DNA from: CAVIQK01 sp964613035
GTDB taxonomy: Bacteria > Bacillota > Clostridia > Christensenellales > DTU072
DNA length: 58,963 nucleotides
Direction: 5' to 3'
Assembly: GCA_964613035.1 (NCBI GenBank)
Contig: CAZTFQ010000012.1
Span: 1 to 58,963, forward strand
Shown here: piece by piece, positions 33,231-40,631 of the stretch
Position numbering within the stretch: position 1 is the first letter of the stretch
How the letters are laid out: every line of letters starts with the position of its first letter
Translations under genes and position numbers: made by a program
Notes under the pieces: generated by a model
Database searches by the model: none
What the model saw: only the letters and a program-made list of their open reading frames with translations
What the model was told of the DNA's origin: nothing

Positions 33231-34343
33231 TTATTTAAGGACTATATCAAGTTCTTTATCTTTGACGGAGAGTGCGTTTTGGTCGAGAGCCAGGGCGACT
33301 TTATCGCCTACTTCCGCTTCTTCCGTAAGGAGGACGTTGAGCAGGATATCGCCGACTGCAATCTTGGCGAATTTTTCGCGACCGTAGTCGAGGATTTCTT
33401 TGACTTCTCCCATAAGAGAGCCGAGGACGTCTTCTTCGGATTTGACTACCGCGATATCGCGTGCATCCGCTATGTAAGAGAGGGCTTCTTTGAATATCTT
33501 GTTACCCTTGCCCGCGAAAAGCTTGGAGGCGACGTCGTCGATGGATGGGATGAGGCTTTCACCGATCTTGATGTAGAAGTTATATCTACGGCGACCGTTC
33601 TCGTCCTTTTCTTTAAGTTTGACGAAATATCCGTCCATAACGTTGAGGGTAGCCAGCGGGCTGATTACGGATTCACCGTTGAGCGCGATCTTCTTGGCGT
33701 CCAGAGTAAATTTCACGGACTTACCTACTTCCAGACCGTCGGCGTTGTCGACGAGGACGAAGTAAGTGACGTCGGAGGAAGACAGTCTGACGAGGTACTT
33801 GCCGTGAATCTCTTCGATTTCTTCTACGAGGGCTTCGCATTCGCCTTCTCCTAAGATGATGGCGTCATTGGGGACGTTAAGTTCATAATTACCGTCCGCG
33901 ACTTGATTCTTGAGGGCTTCGGGGAGCACGTATTTTTGTCCGGCAAAAGACATCTCGCCTTCTGCGACGGAAGCGTCGAATACGTTTTCTTTAGGCACTC
34001 TCATCTTAATGCTGAGCTCGGACGCTTTATCGAAGACGTGGATATTACGCTTATTGATGGCGATATCGATGACGTCGCCGCTGCGGACGGAGCAATCTCC
34101 CGTAATCTTGACGGTGAATGATCCCTTCTCGTCGGACACGTTGTCCACGTTGAAGTTACAATAAAGAATGGTCTCTCCGCCGAGAGCTTCCACGACGTCG
34201 ACGACAGCGCGGGCTTTTTGCCACTCGGAGGCATCCATGGATTCGTTATAGAGCTCTATGTCGTCGGGGCGGACGCCGAGCACTATGGGGTGCTGACCGT
34301 TCATATATTTAACCAAAATTCTGTTGGCGAGAGTATAATCCAT
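33231..34343 (-). CDS. C-terminal part of MsmK/UgpC-type sugar ATPase, separated from its NBD by an in-frame TAA
   Basis: 370 residues from the ATG at 34343, but the reading frame is the same as that of the upstream ATPase domain and is open from directly after its stop. The motif VLGVRPDDIEL is the hallmark of the MalK/UgpC regulatory domain and is normally about 300 residues into one protein. Beyond it lie roughly 200 further residues, including a second OB-like segment (VGDILLNVLLTEEAEVGDKVALAL), so the intact protein would have about 641 residues against about 370 usually. No ribosome site precedes 34343. It is therefore likely untranslated unless the stop is read through or is a sequence error. 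Confidence 0.75.
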   Translation of the reverse strand: MDYTLANRILVKYMNGQHPIVLGVRPDDIELYNESMDASEWQKARAVVDVVEALGGETILYCNFNVDNVSDEKGSFTVKITGDCSVRSGDVIDIAINKRNIHVFDKASELSIKMRVPKENVFDASVAEGEMSFAGQKYVLPEALKNQVADGNYELNVPNDAIILGEGECEALVEEIEEIHGKYLVRLSSSDVTYFVLVDNADGLEVGKSVKFTLDAKKIALNGESVISPLATLNVMDGYFVKLKEKDENGRRRYNFYIKIGESLIPSIDDVASKLFAGKGNKIFKEALSYIADARDIAVVKSEEDVLGSLMGEVKEILDYGREKFAKIAVGDILLNVLLTEEAEVGDKVALALDQNALSVKDKELDIVLK

Positions 34344-34379
34344 AACGATATCGGTACCGCAATACAGATTGAAGGAGAC

Positions 34380-35156
34380 TTAGGAGGCGTTAATGGTAAT
34401 AGTGCTGTCGAAGCAGTTGACCTGCGGAGTGCTAATGATGCAGGCGACGAATACGTTGCCGGGGTATTTATAGAGGTCTTGAGGGGTATCGATCTGTTGA
34501 ACGAAACCGTCTTTCATAACGACTATACGGGTACCCATGGTCATGGCTTCTACCTGGTCGTGGGTGACGTAGATGAACGTGGTCTGGAGTCTGTTGTGGA
34601 GACGGGTTATCTCCGCTCTCATAGCGGCACGGAGCTTGGCGTCCAAGTTGCTGAGAGGCTCGTCCAGAAGGAAGACCTTAGGGTTACGGACGATGGCTCT
34701 GCCGAGCGCGACTCTCTGGCGCTGACCGCCGGAAAGAGCTTTAGGTTTACGATCCAGATATTCGGTGATGCCGAGGATCTTGGCGGCTTCACGGACTTTG
34801 ACGTCGATTTCGTCCTTTTTGACCTTGGCTATCTTCAAGCTGAACGCCATATTTTCATAGACCGTCATATGAGGATAAAGAGCGTAGTTTTGGAAAACCA
34901 TCGCGATGTTGCGATCTTTGGGTTCATAATCGTTGACAAGCTCTCCGTCGATGTAAAGTTCTCCGGCGGTTATTTCTTCGAGACCGGCAATCATTCTGAG
35001 GGTAGTGGACTTACCGCAACCGGAGGGACCGACGAAAACGATGAATTCTTTATCGTCGATATCCATGCAAAAGTCATTGACTGCTTTTACCTTAGAACCG
35101 TTCTTGCTTTTACCGTCGTAAACTTTGTAGATGTGCTTTAGTGATAAGTTAGACAT
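34380..35156 (-). CDS. MsmK/UgpC-type sugar ABC ATPase, nucleotide-binding domain ending at an in-frame TAA
   Basis: 258 residues: Walker A GPSGCGKST, signature LSGGQRQR, Walker B VFLLDEP, normal D-loop LSNLDAKLR and H-loop VTHDQ. The protein stops at STPQVNCFDSTITINAS, exactly where MalK proteins pass from the NBD into the regulatory domain, and the missing part follows in frame. Such ATPases power many carbohydrate importers in Firmicutes, including permease pairs with no ATPase of their own, as in this locus. An NBD alone could still hydrolyse ATP but would lack the dimer-stabilising domain. Confidence 0.88.
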   Translation of the reverse strand: MSNLSLKHIYKVYDGKSKNGSKVKAVNDFCMDIDDKEFIVFVGPSGCGKSTTLRMIAGLEEITAGELYIDGELVNDYEPKDRNIAMVFQNYALYPHMTVYENMAFSLKIAKVKKDEIDVKVREAAKILGITEYLDRKPKALSGGQRQRVALGRAIVRNPKVFLLDEPLSNLDAKLRAAMRAEITRLHNRLQTTFIYVTHDQVEAMTMGTRIVVMKDGFVQQIDTPQDLYKYPGNVFVACIISTPQVNCFDSTITINAS

Positions 35157-35264
35157 AATACGCTCCTATCGTAAGTATTATTTATTTTGAGCAAGGTGCG
35201 TTGCTTGCGCCGATATACTATATATAATTATAAGCGACAAGTATCCTCATATTACTCTATATTA

Positions 35265-35292
35265 ATTGTACCCCAAAAACGAACAATGTCAA
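35265..35292 (-). promoter_or_regulatory. Promoter of the sugar-ATPase gene
   Basis: Minus strand: TTGACA (35287-35292), 16-nt spacer, TACAAT (35265-35270). The leader to the ATG at 35156 is about 100 nt and contains a short GGTGC/GCGCC hairpin. Confidence 0.7.
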
Positions 35293-35386
35293 TAGGAAAT
35301 TTTCGTTTAATTTTTGGTTTTGTTCACTTAATTTTTGAATGGTCGAGAAAAAAGGGGAAAATTACGAAAAAAATTAAGATTAAAAC

Positions 35387-35412
35387 AAAAAAACGCTCTG
35401 TCGGCGTTTTTT
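35387..35412. terminator. Terminator after YitT gene
   Basis: AAAAAACGC/GCGTTTTTT with loop TCTGTCG. A/T tails on both sides make it bidirectional, and it lies downstream of the YitT pair. Confidence 0.75.
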
Positions 35413-35474
35413 AGGTTATGACGATTAATAAATCGGAACGAAATATTTTTCGATTTTTTATTTGTATATTAATA

Positions 35475-36422
35475 TTAGAGATTATCGTTTTCTTTATTGG
35501 CGAAGCCTTTTCCGATAACTTCGGAGACTCTTTCTACGTATGCGAAGGCTCTCTCGTCGACTTCTCTGATAATTTTTTTCGCATTGACCAGCTGACGTTT
35601 TTCCACTACGCAGATGACCATCGTTTTGTCGGTATGGCTATAACCGCCGACGACTTTTAACATAGTCGTGCCGTGTCTCAATTTATCGCGGAGCTCTTTT
35701 GCCATTTCTTCGGGTTTATCGGTAGTGATTTCCAACTCGTAAGCCGAAGAGTATCCTTTGAAGACGAATTCTTGGACAATCTCGGAGATGAATATCGCGG
35801 AAACGGAATAGACGAACATATTGAAAGCAGCCGTAAGGTCGGACCCGTTGAGGTAATAGACGGCGACGGATGCGATGGCTACTATTACTATATTGAAATA
35901 AAGTATGGCACGGATGCCCTCCGTAGCGGATCTTTTCGCAAACTTTCTTAAAATCATACCTACGATATCGCTGCCGCCCGTCGATCCTCCTATAGAGAGC
36001 ATAAGCGGTAGAGACAGCCCCTGAATGGCACCGCCCGCCAATGTATAGACGACGCGATTGGCGCCGTCGCCTCCGCCGAGGTAAGTGCCGATAATCGTAG
36101 CGAGATCCGTGGCTCTGAGTATAAGCATCATTCCTACGACGAAGAAAACGAAGAGGAGCGTTTTTACGGCGAATTGTTTCGTATAACGGATGAAGCAATA
36201 TATGATTATGGGGATATTGATCGCGAGCACCCAAATACCTGCGGAAAGGTACCAATTACCTCCCGACACGAGCATATCTATAATGATGGCAATTCCCGTG
36301 GCTCCTCCTATAATGGACCCGGAGGGGATGAGGAGTATCTCTAGCGGAAAAGCCGTCAAGAATGCGGATACGAATATAACCGCTACCGTTTTCAGTTCAC
36401 TTAATATCGCCGTGTTTTTCAT
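35475..36422 (-). CDS. YitT-family membrane protein (second of a tandem pair)
   Basis: 315 residues. Five to six membrane helices form the YitT/DUF161 part (IPSGSIIGGATGIAIIID; GGSTGGSDIVGMILRK), and a C-terminal soluble DUF2179 domain (about 225-310; AYELEITTDKPEEMAKEL) is of the type often found in ligand-binding regulators. The function of the family is not established. Its start overlaps the end of the other YitT gene by 26 nt, so the paralogues are translated together and may form a heteromer. Confidence 0.9.
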   Translation of the reverse strand: MKNTAILSELKTVAVIFVSAFLTAFPLEILLIPSGSIIGGATGIAIIIDMLVSGGNWYLSAGIWVLAINIPIIIYCFIRYTKQFAVKTLLFVFFVVGMMLILRATDLATIIGTYLGGGDGANRVVYTLAGGAIQGLSLPLMLSIGGSTGGSDIVGMILRKFAKRSATEGIRAILYFNIVIVAIASVAVYYLNGSDLTAAFNMFVYSVSAIFISEIVQEFVFKGYSSAYELEITTDKPEEMAKELRDKLRHGTTMLKVVGGYSHTDKTMVICVVEKRQLVNAKKIIREVDERAFAYVERVSEVIGKGFANKENDNL

Positions 36423-37299
36423 ATTTATAGCCTCGGTTGAATTTAGGACGAGAGAAGACGTCGTACGTACTTTTCACGAAAGTAAACGCACTGTCGTCGT
36501 GCTTATTGATGATTCTTTTCAGTAAATACGCCTGTCTATACTGGACGATGACGAGGAGTATCTTTTTTCCTTCGCTAAGGTTGCTATCGTCGTCGTAGAC
36601 GTCTATGACGGTCACTCCGCGCTTAAAGGTAGAGAGAATCTCTTCTTTCATCGGCTCGGGATTGGTCGTGACGATCATATATTTCTTGGGGTGGTCTATT
36701 CCTCTGCCGAGCATACCCATACATGCGCCGCCCACCATAACGTAAGCTAGGCTGTAGAGCACGATGAATACCGACTGGTGCTTAAAGAATATTACGAGAA
36801 TACATCCGAGAGTAACCGTGCAGATATTACATATCATAATAATGGTCGAGAGGTCTATCTCGGGCTTATACTTACCTACTATTCTGCCGATGATCTCCGT
36901 CCCGCCGTTGCTGCCGTTGACCTGAGAGGCGATGTGCATGGACGTGCCGATGAAAACGCCGCCTATAATCGTAGCCATAACGGGAGACGATTGAAAGACC
37001 AACTCGTCGGGGAGAATTCTCAAGACCAGAGTACACACGACGGTGGCAAAAATCGTTTTGAACGTAAAATCTCCGCGCAATAAAATTATGGCGGCTATAA
37101 GGAGAGGGACATTGATACAGAGATAAATAATCGAATAATGGACGTCGGGCAAAAAGTAATAGACGGTAGTCGCGACTCCCGTAAAACCGCCCGGGACGAA
37201 GTTGTTGGGGTTGACGAAAATGTGAACGGAAAGAGCATTGAGGGTACCCGCAATGGCTACAATAAAATACTCATAAAGTTTTTTCAAAACTTTTTTCAT
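36397..37299 (-). CDS. YitT-family membrane protein (first of a tandem pair)
   Basis: 300 residues when started at the ATG at 37299 (MKKVLKKLYEYF). A TTG seven codons upstream is less likely. The YitT core shows NPNNFVPGGFTGVA and SNGGTEIIGRIVGKY. A DUF2179 domain is at the C-terminus (YMIVTTNPEPMKEEIL). Sequence similarity to the neighbour is clear but distant, so the duplication is old. A possible promoter lies at 37337-37365. Confidence 0.88.
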   Translation of the reverse strand: MKKVLKKLYEYFIVAIAGTLNALSVHIFVNPNNFVPGGFTGVATTVYYFLPDVHYSIIYLCINVPLLIAAIILLRGDFTFKTIFATVVCTLVLRILPDELVFQSSPVMATIIGGVFIGTSMHIASQVNGSNGGTEIIGRIVGKYKPEIDLSTIIMICNICTVTLGCILVIFFKHQSVFIVLYSLAYVMVGGACMGMLGRGIDHPKKYMIVTTNPEPMKEEILSTFKRGVTVIDVYDDDSNLSEGKKILLVIVQYRQAYLLKRIINKHDDSAFTFVKSTYDVFSRPKFNRGYKYEKHGDIK

Positions 37300-37336
37300 C
37301 CGAATATCCCTGACGCCCAATATGGCGACGATGATA

Positions 37337-37365
37337 ATGATATAACAACGGCGTTACATAATCAA
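37337..37365 (-). promoter_or_regulatory. Possible promoter of the YitT pair
   Basis: Minus strand: TTGATT (37360-37365), 17-nt spacer, TATCAT (37337-37342). Confidence 0.4.
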
Positions 37366-37428
37366 GCGAATAAAATCAATCCGAAAAAAATGTTTTTTTC
37401 GTTTGCATATAAATAGAGGAGATTTAGA

Positions 37429-38274
37429 TTACTTATCCGAAGAATATCTATATGCTATCCTGCAAGCCCTTTTATACGCCTCGGTGAAATACAATTCCGT
37501 ACTCATCGCGGAATATACGTCGTTGTCCCTTCTGCCCGGTTTCGAGAGGACGTTGAGTTCGAAATTAAGAATATCCTGAGGGGCGGATTTCTTCAGACGT
37601 TCCACGTTGTAATTCCAATCGGCGACGCCGTCGTACGGGAGGAGGTGGAGATCGTCCGTCCAAAAAATCTTACCGTCGAATCGGCTTATGCCTAGATTGT
37701 CGTTGAGATGGGTCATTATGAGTCGGTCGCCGAACTTCTTCAATAAATCCATTGAGTGATTGTAGCACATTTCGTGTCCGGAGTCCCAACAATATCCGAC
37801 GTGAGGCTTATCTGCATATCTGTCGAGAAGTGCGAAGAGATATTCTTCTCCTTCGGTGTTTTCAAAAGCGATTTTTACGCCGTAATTTTCCGCGAGAGCG
37901 ACCACTCTGTCGTAATTGTTGAAACGTAATTCCGACTCGTCGAATCGATAATCGAATCCTATCCAGGCGTGGAGCACCATAACGGGGACGTCGAGGTCGC
38001 GGCACGTCTCGAGCACGGAAACGATTTCTTCCGTAGCGGTCAGGGCGCGTTCTCCCGTCGACCACATATCGGCGGCGCCTCTATAAGGAGCGTGCATTGA
38101 TTGAATTTCCAGTCCGCAATCTCTCGCTGCCGATATTACTTCCGCCAAATCGATTCCGTCTCTATACTCGGGAGAGACGGCGTCGAAGCCGACTTTCTTA
38201 ACTATTTTTACTATTTCCGACATTTCCGTCGAAGATGAGCCGAATACCGAAATTCCGATTTTTTGTTTCCACAT
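37429..38274 (-). CDS. Sugar phosphate isomerase/epimerase-like TIM-barrel protein
   Basis: 281 residues of the AP_endonuc_2/xylose-isomerase-like fold. Metal-ligand candidates are the Glu of IAFENTEGEEYL, the Asp and His of CWDSGHEMC, the His of MTHLNDN, and the Glu in LNFELNVL near the C-terminus. That is the usual E-D-H-E pattern for a divalent metal. Members epimerise or isomerise sugars and inositols. It is 43 nt downstream of DUF1893 and probably in the same operon as the iron-sulfur aldo/keto reductase, which suggests processing of a sugar or polyol. Confidence 0.85.
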   Translation of the reverse strand: MWKQKIGISVFGSSSTEMSEIVKIVKKVGFDAVSPEYRDGIDLAEVISAARDCGLEIQSMHAPYRGAADMWSTGERALTATEEIVSVLETCRDLDVPVMVLHAWIGFDYRFDESELRFNNYDRVVALAENYGVKIAFENTEGEEYLFALLDRYADKPHVGYCWDSGHEMCYNHSMDLLKKFGDRLIMTHLNDNLGISRFDGKIFWTDDLHLLPYDGVADWNYNVERLKKSAPQDILNFELNVLSKPGRRDNDVYSAMSTELYFTEAYKRACRIAYRYSSDK

Positions 38275-38317
38275 AATCGATTCTCCTATAAAAATATTGA
38301 TATAATAAAAGGTTTTC

Positions 38318-38743
38318 TTAGAAAGAGATATTCATTTCTTTCATTTTTTCACGGATGATTTTATAAGCCGTCTCGGGGTCGGAAACGTCTAGGACAGACT
38401 CTTCGAACGGACATATGCCGTCGCCGCTACGATTGGAAATATTGTCGACGAGGTCGTCGTATTCCACGATAACGGAATTTTGTTTCAAAACTTCGAGAGC
38501 GGCTCTACCGATGACGGGGGCGTAGAGAGCCTTAACTCCGAGCAAGACGTAAAGGAACGCCGTCGCTTTGCCTACCACCTTGTCGGCGGCGGAAAAACCG
38601 TTATAATTTTCTTGACTTTCCACTCTCGCCACGAGCGGAGCGATGCCTCTGCGTACCGAGGTATAGACGTGATCTCCGCGGCAAATTACGCAGGTATATT
38701 CGCAAGAAAGCATTATTTCTTTTGCTCTGATAAGGTCTTTCAT
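38318..38743 (-). CDS. DUF1893 protein (deaminase-like fold)
   Basis: 141 residues matching the DUF1893 family, with opening MKDLIRAKEIMLSCEYTCVICRGD and central DKVVGKATAFLYVLLGVKALYAPVIG. The KVVGKA segment marks the family. Known structures resemble cytidine deaminases, but the catalytic zinc residues of deaminases are not conserved and function is unknown. Cys residues occur at CEYTCVIC and ICPFEES. The gene overlaps the aldo/keto reductase gene by 4 nt. Confidence 0.85.
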   Translation of the reverse strand: MKDLIRAKEIMLSCEYTCVICRGDHVYTSVRRGIAPLVARVESQENYNGFSAADKVVGKATAFLYVLLGVKALYAPVIGRAALEVLKQNSVIVEYDDLVDNISNRSGDGICPFEESVLDVSDPETAYKIIREKMKEMNISF

Positions 38744-39873
38744 TTACTTAATTTTTTTACGAAGTCGGACATCATTTCGCTGATTTTGATGTTCTGAGGA
38801 CAGACTGCTTCGCAAGAACGACATCCGAGGCACGCGGAAGGTTTTTTATCGTCGGGAAGGGCTCCTATTGCCATCGGAGCCAAAAATCCGCCGCCCGAAT
38901 AAGAGTGCTCGTTGTACAATTCTATGAGCGAGGGGATATCGAGACTCATCGGGCAGTGCGACGTGCAATAACGGCATCCGGTGCAAGGAAGGGTGCTCTC
39001 GGCTGTCATCCGCTTGGCGACATCGAAGAGGACGGCTCTTTCTTCTTCCGTCAGCGGACAATCGGACTCGTAAATCGCTATATTCTGTTTCAACTGTTCC
39101 GTATTTGACATTCCCGACAGAGTTACCGTGACCTCGGGGACTGACTGCAAAAAGCGAAACGCCCATTCTACTACCGTCGCGCTAGGGCGAATTGCCTTAA
39201 GCGTATCGACATATTCGGGAGCCAATGAAGCGAGCTTGCCGCCGCGGACGGGTTCCATTACCCATACGGGGATATTCCTCTCCTTGAGCAGTTCTACTTT
39301 CGCTCGGGCGTTTTGCATTTTCCAATCGAGCCAATTGAGCTGAATCTGGCAAAACTCCATGTCTTTGCCGTATGCGTCCAGGAAGCGTTTCATCGTATCC
39401 AGGGTGCCGTGCGTGGAAAAGCCGAGATGACGGATACGACCGTTGTTCTTCTGCTTAATCAAATAATCGTAGATACCGTACTTGGGGGCCAGATAGGCGT
39501 CGATGTTCAATTCGCACACGTTGTGGAAGAGATAAAAATCGAAGTATTCCACGCCGCATTTTTTAAGCTGGGCTTCGAATATTTCTTCTACCTTATCCAT
39601 ATTATCGAGGTCGTATCCGGGGAACTTAGAAGCAAGATAAAAACTGTCTCGGGGATATTCTCCGAGGACTTCTCCCATCACCGTCTCGGAATTACCGTTA
39701 TGATATCCCCAGGCGGTGTCGAAATAATTGACGCCCTTATCTAAGGCGTACGCAACCATTTCTCGGACGGCGTTTTTATCTATCGCGTCATAATTGCCGT
39801 CGCATACGGGAAGACGCATACATCCCATACCGAGTGCGGACAACTTCAAATTTTGAAAATCCTTATAAATCAT
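38740..39873 (-). CDS. Aldo/keto reductase with C-terminal 2[4Fe-4S] ferredoxin domain
   Basis: 377 residues. The AKR barrel (about 1-280) has the catalytic Asp-Tyr in YFDTAWGYHNG, Lys in ASKFPG and His in LFHNV. The tail carries two cluster motifs, CTGCRYCTSHCP and CLGCRSCEAVCP. These fused reductases are common in anaerobic Firmicutes and may use ferredoxin as well as NAD(P)H. Substrate unknown. AAGGAGAG precedes the start. It heads an operon with DUF1893 and the TIM-barrel isomerase. The hairpin array around the S23-type gene lies just upstream. Confidence 0.92.
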   Translation of the reverse strand: MIYKDFQNLKLSALGMGCMRLPVCDGNYDAIDKNAVREMVAYALDKGVNYFDTAWGYHNGNSETVMGEVLGEYPRDSFYLASKFPGYDLDNMDKVEEIFEAQLKKCGVEYFDFYLFHNVCELNIDAYLAPKYGIYDYLIKQKNNGRIRHLGFSTHGTLDTMKRFLDAYGKDMEFCQIQLNWLDWKMQNARAKVELLKERNIPVWVMEPVRGGKLASLAPEYVDTLKAIRPSATVVEWAFRFLQSVPEVTVTLSGMSNTEQLKQNIAIYESDCPLTEEERAVLFDVAKRMTAESTLPCTGCRYCTSHCPMSLDIPSLIELYNEHSYSGGGFLAPMAIGALPDDKKPSACLGCRSCEAVCPQNIKISEMMSDFVKKLSK

Positions 39874-39924
39874 AATGTATTCTCTCCTTAATTAATATCG
39901 GGGGAATTTTATTCTTTGTCTAAA

Positions 39925-40045
39925 GCGCAGTATCGTGGTCGATATGTTGCTCCGCAACGAGATATTTGCTCGCTTCGCCAGCAATCGATATATGCTCATT
40001 ATATTTGCATTCGATATGTTGCTCTGCAACGAAAATATATCGTAG
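39925..40045. repeat. Hairpin array, left of the S23-type gene
   Basis: Three short hairpins joined by CGATAT-type linkers: GTTGC-TCC-GCAAC (39946-39958), TTGCT/AGCAA (39966-39984) and GTTGC-TCT-GCAAC (40018-40030). Linkers read GTCGATAT, ATCGATATA, TTCGATAT and ATATATCG, themselves complementary, so the hairpins could form a larger cruciform. No genes are in this gap. Confidence 0.75.
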
Positions 40046-40053
40046 TTATCAAC

Positions 40054-40407
40054 TTATTGATTACTTCCTTTCACTGTTGTGATCGAAGCGATCAATCTTC
40101 TTCTAATTGAACCGCATTTATTACGTAAATCATTGTAAGTAGCATCCGTTATTTTACCTTTTCTTAAAATCAGTTCAAGCCAATATTCCGTTTCCGAGCA
40201 TTCTTTCAAAGAAATTTCGAGCTTGCTAATAAAATCAGCTTTACTCTGTGCGTATTTCGCTTCGTGCACATTAGCACCGATTGACGATGAAGAACGCACT
40301 ATTTGGTTTACATAAACAGGGCACCCTTTTATTTTATCGCACAAGTCGGAAATTTGGATAGCAAATTCAATTGAGTCTTCTCGAAGTTGATTCTTGTTGT
40401 CGGTCAT
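40054..40407 (-). CDS. Four-helix-bundle protein (S23 / 23S rRNA intervening-sequence family)
   Basis: 117 residues matching the family: SIEFAIQISDLCDKI, VNQIVRSSSSIGANVHEAKYAQSKADFISKLEISLKECSETEYWLELI and a C-terminal RRRLIASITT. The family is found inside 23S rRNA intervening sequences. A related helper, Avd, serves diversity-generating retroelements. Here there is no rRNA and no reverse transcriptase. Instead, arrays of small hairpins lie on both sides. AAGGAG nine nt upstream supports the start. It may bind the hairpin RNA or DNA around it, which is inferred from position and the basic surface of the family. Confidence 0.9.
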   Translation of the reverse strand: MTDNKNQLREDSIEFAIQISDLCDKIKGCPVYVNQIVRSSSSIGANVHEAKYAQSKADFISKLEISLKECSETEYWLELILRKGKITDATYNDLRNKCGSIRRRLIASITTVKGSNQ

Positions 40408-40427
40408 TTGTATTGCTCCTTTTTTTA

Positions 40428-40618
40428 ATATGCTGTTGCTCGTTTCGCAAGCACTCGATATTTTTCACATACAGCCTGACATGTTTTACCAAAATTCGTT
40501 TTGCCGTCAGGCGAAACATATCGAATCCTCACAGAGGATATATCGAGTCTCTTTGAGACATATAGAGCAACGCATAACGGTGCATATCGATGGAGTCGCA
40601 CTCAATGCGTTGTCTATA
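40428..40618. repeat. Hairpin array, right of the S23-type gene
   Basis: Five consecutive hairpins: TTGC/GCAA (40436-40450), GCCTGAC/GTCAGGC (40474-40480, 40506-40512), ATCCTC-ACA-GAGGAT (40525-40539), GTCTC-TTT-GAGAC (40547-40559), and a large one with TATAGAgCAACGCAT (40561-40575) pairing with ATGCGTTGTCTATA (40605-40618). Linkers again contain ATATCGA or TATATCG. The array fills the whole gap between the S23-type gene and the RNA methyltransferase stop. Confidence 0.75.
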
Positions 40619-40631
40619 ACAGAAATATTAT

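Noticed and set aside
34380..34382. Recoded stop codon in the sugar ATPase
   Set aside because: The codon is TAA, not the TGA or TAG used for selenocysteine or pyrrolysine, and no recoding structure is visible. Mutation or sequence error is simpler.
34001..35141. Plus-strand frames of up to 307 codons opposite the sugar ATPase
   Set aside because: The minus strand carries all ABC motifs. The plus frames are shadows.
40054..40407. Diversity-generating retroelement helper (Avd)
   Set aside because: No reverse transcriptase, template repeat or variable target is visible nearby. The general S23/IVP family call is kept.
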